Program-made: the position numbers and the translations under genes
Notes under the pieces: generated by a model
The model's database searches: none
Seen by the model: only the letters and a program-made list of their open reading frames with translations
Told to the model about the DNA's origin: nothing
Assembly (NCBI RefSeq): GCF_024171725.1
Contig: NZ_JAMTCG010000001.1
Location: 496,001-560,000 of the forward strand
DNA length: 64,000 nt
Source of the DNA: Williamsia serinedens
GTDB lineage: Bacteria > Actinomycetota > Actinomycetes > Mycobacteriales > Mycobacteriaceae
Direction: 5' to 3'
Shown here: piece by piece, positions 59,703 to 64,000 of the stretch
How positions within the stretch are numbered: the stretch's first letter is position 1
Layout of the letters: each line of letters begins with the position of its first letter

Positions 59703-60038
59703 GTGGAGACGACGACCCGGCGCCGACCGCAGGCCTGCGGATGGTGCGGTCAGCCCGTCCCGGACTCCGGCGTCGGCCGGCGGCGCCTCTACTGCAAGCA
59801 GTCGTGTCGGCAGCGGGCCTACGAACAGCGATCGGTCACGCAGGGCACGTCGGTCCCGGACGACGCGCTGATCCTCAGCCGGGGTGAGGTGGACGCGCTG
59901 GTCGACCGCCTGTTCACCCTGCGATGCGCCGCCGAGGACGTCGCGACCGCCGTGGCCGAGGCCGCTCCGCACGACGAACTGGCCGACCTGTGTCGGGAGC
60001 TGCTCGACCGCGCCGCCGAGGCCGAACGCCTGCGGTAG
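59703..60038 (+). CDS. Small zinc-ribbon protein of unknown function
   Basis: A 111-residue protein. Near the N-terminus CGWCGQPV, a short loop with basic residues, and RLYCKQSCRQRAYEQRS form a CxxC...CxxxC zinc-binding module resembling FYVE/MYM-like or replication-associated ribbons, with a basic surface suitable for nucleic acids. The C-terminal part is an acidic helical segment (EVDALVDRLFTLRCAAEDVATAVAEA). Similar proteins occur near rbpA/ppm1 in Mycobacteriales, but I know of no function. GTG 59703 follows TATCGT by 7 bases. It converges with the TerD-like gene; the stops are 33 bases apart. Confidence 0.72.
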   Translation: METTTRRRPQACGWCGQPVPDSGVGRRRLYCKQSCRQRAYEQRSVTQGTSVPDDALILSRGEVDALVDRLFTLRCAAEDVATAVAEAAPHDELADLCRELLDRAAEAERLR

Positions 60039-60071
60039 CCCTCGTCGGACGGCAGGTCGTCGGCCCGCGGG

Positions 60072-61310
60072 TCAGAGGAAGCGCTCGACCTGCTTCGCCG
60101 CCTCACCGGGATGCCGCGCCTGGATGCCGTCGCCGATCGCCTGCAGCGACCACCCCGACGCCGACCGCGACACCTTCGCCATCACGACGCCGGTGAACGG
60201 CATCCCGCCGGCGAGGGTGTAGCGCGCGAGTTCGTGGCCGGTCGTGTCGTCGACGAGCCGGCAGAACGCGTTCTCCACCTGCTCGAAGGTATGCCCCTGG
60301 TAGGACGTCACCACGAACAGCACCTGCGTGACCGCCGGTGGGACGCGTGTGAGGTCGACGTCGATGACCTCGTCGTCGCCCTCGCCCTCGCCGGTGAGGT
60401 TGTCGCCGTGGTGTCGGATCGACCCGTCCTTGCTGATGAGCTGGCCGTAGTAGGCGAGGTCGCCGAGGCGGGAACCGGCGTACATCATCGCCGACGCGTC
60501 GAGGTCGATGTTGGCGCCACGGCCACCACCACCGAACAGACCGCGCTTGACGACCACGGGATCCCACCCGAGACCCATCCTGATGCGCGTGAGGGCGACC
60601 CCGCCGTCCTTCTTCAGCGACACCGTCTGACCCTTGGTCAGGCTGACCGGCCTGTCCTTGCTGAGGCTGACCTCGCCGGTCGACGCGGTCGGCCACGGCT
60701 GCGACCCGCCGGACGGCGCCTGCGGGGCGGCCGGACGCGGTGTGGGCGCAGCCGGAGGCGGCGTGGGAGCCCGCGGCGGGGTGGGGGCCTGCGGTGCCGG
60801 GGTGGGGGTGGCCGCGGGACCCGGCGCGTCGTCGACGGAGACGCCGTGGTCGGTGACGAGCGCGGCGAACCCGCCCGCGTACCCCTGGCCCACCGCGCGG
60901 ACCTTCCACCCGTCGCCGCGTCGATAGACCTCCGCCGCGATGACGATCGACTCGGTCGCGAGGCCGTCGATCCGGTACTCGTAGGTCTCCGACCCCGACG
61001 CGATCCGCGTCACCGGCGGCGTGACGGCGCCGAACGTGCCGGAGTCCAGCGTGATGACGGCCCGGATCTGGTCGATGTCGGCGGGGATGGCGGCGAGGTC
61101 GATCCGCAGGGTGCCGCCGGCGCCGGCGACGAGGGTGACACCGGGGGCCGACGGCTGGTTGTAGAACACGAAGTCCGCGTCGGTGCGGACCTTGCCCGAC
61201 GACGTCACCAGCAGTGCCGACAGGTCGGACGACGCGGCCACCTGCACGGTCACCTCGACGCTGCTCGACGGCAGCGGTCCGTTCTGTCCCTTGATCAGCG
61301 CGGTCGTCAT
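60072..61310 (-). CDS. TerD family protein with two TerD-like domains
   Basis: A 412-residue protein. An N-terminal TerD-like beta-sandwich (ALIKGQNGPLPSSSVEVTVQV, FVFYNQPSAPGVTL, QIRAVITLD) fills the first ~150 residues. A ~50-residue Ala/Pro/Thr linker follows (APQAPTPPRAPTPPPAAP). The second domain, from about residue 213, has classic TerD signatures: SLTKGQTVSLKKDGG, RMGLGWDPV, IDLDASAMMYAG and GDNLTGEGEGDDEVIDVDL with Ca-binding acidic residues. TerD domains sense or bind calcium in stress and tellurite-resistance systems. ATG 61310 overlaps the HAD gene stop (ATGA). Confidence 0.9.
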   Translation of the reverse strand: MTTALIKGQNGPLPSSSVEVTVQVAASSDLSALLVTSSGKVRTDADFVFYNQPSAPGVTLVAGAGGTLRIDLAAIPADIDQIRAVITLDSGTFGAVTPPVTRIASGSETYEYRIDGLATESIVIAAEVYRRGDGWKVRAVGQGYAGGFAALVTDHGVSVDDAPGPAATPTPAPQAPTPPRAPTPPPAAPTPRPAAPQAPSGGSQPWPTASTGEVSLSKDRPVSLTKGQTVSLKKDGGVALTRIRMGLGWDPVVVKRGLFGGGGRGANIDLDASAMMYAGSRLGDLAYYGQLISKDGSIRHHGDNLTGEGEGDDEVIDVDLTRVPPAVTQVLFVVTSYQGHTFEQVENAFCRLVDDTTGHELARYTLAGGMPFTGVVMAKVSRSASGWSLQAIGDGIQARHPGEAAKQVERFL

Positions 61311-62119
61311 GGGTTCCCGTCTCGGTCGTCGGTCCAGGTCAGCAGGGTCGCCACGATCTCCTCGGAGGCCGCGACGCCGGAGGCACTCGAAACGGACAAC
61401 GTCGGATGGTGCCACGAGAGTTCCTCGAGCTCACCGTGTCGCGGGCGGATCGCCCGGTGCGCGCGCTCGAGCACCGGCCGGTCGAGTGCGCCGTCACCGG
61501 CGGCGACGACCCTGTCGGCGGGGACGCCGGTGCGGGCCGCGATCTCCGCGACCGCCGCCCACTTGGTCACCGCGTCGGGCATCACATAGACCTTGCGGCC
61601 CTGTCGGGACACGTTCCACCCGTCGGCCTCGGCCCACACACGCCACCGTTCGACGAGGTCGTCGGGGGCCGTCGCCGGGTCGATGACCGCGTAGCAGAAC
61701 AGGTCGTCGGCGACGCGCGCGGCGCGCAGCCAGACCGGGTCGGCGTCGGCGACGATGCGCTCGTACACCGTCGCGACCGGGAGGGAACCGGACACCGCGG
61801 CGTCGATCTGCTTGCGCCACAGGGGGTCCGGCGCCCCGTCGACGAGGATCTCCCCACCGTTGGCGGCCACGGCGAACGGCCGCGGACGACCCGGGAACCG
61901 CACCCGCCGGTACTGTGCGACGGTCCGGGTGGTCACCGGGACGACGAGCGCCTGCTCGTCGAGCTCGTCGAGGAGGTCGACGGTGACGGGGCTCATGTAC
62001 GACAGCGGGCGGTCGTCGAGGTGCTCGACACAGCGCAACCCCTCGACCGGGACCCCGGCCGAGGCGGCGGAGAAGATCAGCGTGCGATCGAGGTCGACGG
62101 CCGCGATCGCGTCACTCAC
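61307..62119 (-). CDS. HAD hydrolase of the Ter-associated operon
   Basis: A 270-residue Cof-type HAD phosphatase. Motif I is AAVDLDRTLIF (Asp near residue 8 and 10), motif II VVPVTTRT, then ANGGEILVDG, the conserved Lys in DAVTKWAAVAE, and motif IV VVAAGDGALDRPVL. All catalytic motifs are present. HAD enzymes of this kind are recurrent members of Ter-linked PRTase operons, where a phosphatase step in making a nucleoside-like product has been proposed. GTG 62119 overlaps the upstream stop by eight bases; its own stop overlaps the TerD-like gene. Confidence 0.85.
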   Translation of the reverse strand: MSDAIAAVDLDRTLIFSAASAGVPVEGLRCVEHLDDRPLSYMSPVTVDLLDELDEQALVVPVTTRTVAQYRRVRFPGRPRPFAVAANGGEILVDGAPDPLWRKQIDAAVSGSLPVATVYERIVADADPVWLRAARVADDLFCYAVIDPATAPDDLVERWRVWAEADGWNVSRQGRKVYVMPDAVTKWAAVAEIAARTGVPADRVVAAGDGALDRPVLERAHRAIRPRHGELEELSWHHPTLSVSSASGVAASEEIVATLLTWTDDRDGNP

Positions 62120-63230
62120 GTCCCGACTCCTTGATGAGTCCGACGCAGGCATAGGCGAGGTCGGGGTCGACCTCGACCGGGACGCCGCGTGCGGCCGCGA
62201 GGGCGAGGATGTGGCGCAGGGCGGGGTCGTCGGGGTCGCGGACGAGGACCCGCCACGGGACCCGCCGCAGGAGCACGCGCGTCGTCTCGCCCACGCCGGG
62301 CTTGACGAAGTTGACCGACGAGATGGCGAACTCGGCGCGGATGCGCTCGACCGACGCCCATCCGCGGAAGTCCGGGGTGCGGTCCGCCGCGCGGATCGAG
62401 TCGACCTGCGCCGCGGCGTCGTCGGCGACGTCGGGGAAGCAGGCCGACACGGTGTCGAGCAGGTGGTTCGAGACGTCGGCGTCGGCGAGGTCGCGGTAGA
62501 ACTTCGCGCCGTGGAACTGTCCGGGCGCCAGCAGGCGGTCGTTGAGCACCGTCCGCGACACCAGGCCGGAGACGGTCGAGTTCAGACACGCGGACGCGAT
62601 GAGGAAGTCGTCGCGGGTGCCGAAGGTGCGAACGCAGTATCCGGGGTCGGCGAGTACGGCGAGGTCCGGGTCGCACCGGGGGCCGCCGGCGCGGGCGAGG
62701 TCGTCGAGCGCGACGGTCAGTTCACGGGTGATCGCGCCCTTGCCCGTCCACCCGTCGACGAAGACGATGTCGGTCGGGCGGTGGTGCTCGGCGAGCCAGC
62801 CGACGGCCGCGGCGTCGATGCCGCGGTCCCGGACGATCGACACCGCCAGGTGCGGCAGGTCGAGACCGTGCCGAACGCGCGCCCACCGGCGCATCAGGAT
62901 GCCGACCGGGGTGCCGGCGCGGGCGAGGGACGCGAGCACGACGTCGGTCCCGCGTTCGGCGAGGACGAGGTCGGTCACCGTCGCGACGGCGGTGGCCAGC
63001 ACCGGTGCCGTCTCCTGCAGAACCTGCTCGAACAGCTCCCGGTAGGCGGCATCGGGCTGGAACTCGTGCGGCAGGGACTCCGCGTAATGGGCGGTACCGG
63101 CCTGGATAGCGGTCTCCCGCTCGACCACGTCGGCCTCGAGGTCGACGTGCGAGAGGTCGGTCAGCAACCAGCCCACCTCGTCGGGCGCGTAGCTCCCGAA
63201 AGCGGGCCCACGCAGGGGTTCCTGGCTCAC
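62112..63230 (-). CDS. PRTase / PELOTA RNA-binding protein (StiP family)
   Basis: A 372-residue member of the family annotated as cysteine protease StiP, which comparative genomics describes as a phosphoribosyltransferase-like domain followed by a PELOTA RNA-binding domain. Visible: GSYAPDEVGWLLTDLS at the N-terminus, VVLASLARAGTPVGILMRRW and TDIVFVDGWTGKGAITREL (PRPP-loop-like), DDFLIASACLNSTVSGLVSRT, and FHGAKFYRDLADADVSNH. The C-terminal ~85 residues (SVNFVKPGVGETTRVLLRR, LAYACVGLIK) form the PELOTA part. The protease name is probably misleading. GTG 63230 overlaps the upstream stop by four bases. Confidence 0.85.
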   Translation of the reverse strand: MSQEPLRGPAFGSYAPDEVGWLLTDLSHVDLEADVVERETAIQAGTAHYAESLPHEFQPDAAYRELFEQVLQETAPVLATAVATVTDLVLAERGTDVVLASLARAGTPVGILMRRWARVRHGLDLPHLAVSIVRDRGIDAAAVGWLAEHHRPTDIVFVDGWTGKGAITRELTVALDDLARAGGPRCDPDLAVLADPGYCVRTFGTRDDFLIASACLNSTVSGLVSRTVLNDRLLAPGQFHGAKFYRDLADADVSNHLLDTVSACFPDVADDAAAQVDSIRAADRTPDFRGWASVERIRAEFAISSVNFVKPGVGETTRVLLRRVPWRVLVRDPDDPALRHILALAAARGVPVEVDPDLAYACVGLIKESGRE

Positions 63231-64000
63231 TCGATCGCCTCGTGAGCGTCGGCGCGTGCGCGGGCCAGCGCGTCGAACGACGTCCCGCCCGAAACGACGA
63301 GCAGCAGGTCGCGACCGTCGGCGGTCAATGCCTCCACGACGCCGCCCGGAGCGACGAGCGCTGCGGTGTCGGAGGGTGGGTCGACGATGAGCACACGCTG
63401 CGTCCGCGGGTCGTCGGCGGCGGCGTTGTAGAGGTGCCGCGTGCCGTGGCGTCCCCGTGCGGAGTCGGGTTCGGGTGCGGTGAAGGCGTATCCGTGTCTC
63501 AGGGGGTAGCCGTCGCGGTCGGCCACGAACGCGGGGGAGCGGGTGGTGGTCTGCGACGTCACCGACCAGCCGCGGTCCTCCAGGGCCGCGCCGACCCGCA
63601 GCGGCAGGTACATGAACTCCTCGTGCCCGACCACCACGACGGCGCGACCGGGGTCGAGGTGCTCGGCGATCGCGTCGGCGACGGGTGCGGTCGCCCGGTC
63701 CGCCGCCTGCGCCTCACGCTCGAGCGTCCCGTGTCGTCCGCTGTCGGGCACGTCGGCGGGCCACGCGGTGCGCAGGCGCGTCACCGTCCCCTCCGAGCCG
63801 CCGACGTCGGGGGACGGAGGGTCGGGGAGTGCGGCGACACGGTCGACCAGATCGGGCGGGATGACGGCGGAACCCGTTGCCAGCGCGACGAACTCGACCC
63901 GTACACCGGAGCGTCGCGCAAGGGCGTCGCAGCGGGCGCGGTCGTCGTCGCCGCGCAGGTCCACCAGTGCCGCGACCACCCACGACGACGCCCGCACGGT
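63227..64000 (-). CDS. PRTase_2/TRSP-domain protein, 5' end outside window
   Basis: About 257 codons reach the right edge without an upstream stop. Family members are usually about 380-400 residues, so the N-terminal PRTase part is cut off. The end of a phosphoribosyltransferase-like domain is visible (VVAALVDLRGDDDRARCDAL). The C-terminal TRSP domain begins at TRSPAFVADRDGYPLRHGYAF, with RHLYNA, RVLIVDPPSD and LLLVVSGGTSFDALARA. PRTase_2-TRSP proteins pair with StiP-type PRTase/PELOTA proteins in Ter-linked operons. GTG 63997 looks like an internal codon rather than a start. The stop overlaps the next gene by four bases. Confidence 0.82.
   Translation of the reverse strand, partial: TVRASSWVVAALVDLRGDDDRARCDALARRSGVRVEFVALATGSAVIPPDLVDRVAALPDPPSPDVGGSEGTVTRLRTAWPADVPDSGRHGTLEREAQAADRATAPVADAIAEHLDPGRAVVVVGHEEFMYLPLRVGAALEDRGWSVTSQTTTRSPAFVADRDGYPLRHGYAFTAPEPDSARGRHGTRHLYNAAADDPRTQRVLIVDPPSDTAALVAPGGVVEALTADGRDLLLVVSGGTSFDALARARADAHEAIE

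Overview
The window is a high-GC actinobacterial chromosome segment, almost certainly from a mycolic-acid genus of the Mycobacteriales (a Gordonia- or Williamsia-like organism; the genus is an inference). Supporting evidence is a mycothiol ligase (mshC), a complete Pup-proteasome system, RbpA, a polyprenol-phosphate-mannose synthase next to apolipoprotein N-acyltransferase, and gene order that follows the Mycobacterium tuberculosis block running roughly from Rv2140c to Rv2050c. Coding density is very high: no gap between genes exceeds 300 bases. I see no tRNA, rRNA, IS element, prophage or CRISPR array.

Layout. 1-1193: partial DUF222/HNH nuclease gene. 1419-2561: a small secreted protein and a PEBP (YbhB) protein. 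2583-5044 (minus): lppL-like lipoprotein, DUF5703 protein, pyrD. 5111-9983: uppP, a histidine phosphatase, DUF3090 and SCO1664-family proteins, mshC, a small unknown. 9976-13153 (minus): nitrite reductase nirBD behind a 114-residue unknown. 13259-17797: PAC2 protein and, divergently, metH. 17865-22522: GT-C glycosyltransferase, MFS exporter with a divergent double-Lrp regulator, RibD/DHFR-like reductase. 22590-27116: HAD phosphatase, hisE, hisG, thioesterase, RecB-like Fe-S nuclease, trmI. 27274-36004: protein pupylation and degradation (mpa, dop, pup, prcB, prcA, pafA, pafB, pafC). 36107-40290: tatA, tatC and the Ski2-like helicase helY. 40424-43818: DUF4333 protein, 5'-3' exonuclease, Xaa-Pro peptidase, F420-type reductase. 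43887-54428: an SDR and the aerobic cobalamin genes cobL, cobM, cobK, cobIJ, cobH, cobG and cobN, with a cobalamin riboswitch before cobN. 54483-59520: FxsA, an amidohydrolase, lnt, ppm1, rbpA. 59703-64000: a zinc-ribbon protein and the start of a Ter-associated PRTase/PELOTA/HAD/TerD operon that runs off the right edge.

How the genes work together. The Pup block is self-contained: PrcA/PrcB form the 20S core, Mpa is the ATPase ring, Dop deamidates the Pup C-terminal Gln, PafA ligates Pup, and PafB/PafC are WYL regulators. The cob block covers much of the corrin-ring part of the oxygen-dependent route and serves B12-dependent MetH in the same window. NirB and CobG both use siroheme, so tetrapyrrole supply links the nitrite and cobalamin sections. 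lnt and ppm1 supply lipoprotein acylation and polyprenol-phosphate-mannose.

Expression signals. At least 14 genes carry a TAnnnT hexamer exactly 6 or 7 bases before an ATG or GTG, the pattern of leaderless transcripts. Others (DUF3090, mpa, pup, tatA, cobN, rbpA, the MFS gene) have clear Shine-Dalgarno sequences. I used these signals to choose starts, often well inside the longest open frame. The least conventional parts are the Ter-associated operon at the right edge, the cobG/cobN riboswitch and overlapping promoter region, and a 22-base tandem repeat between two convergent genes.
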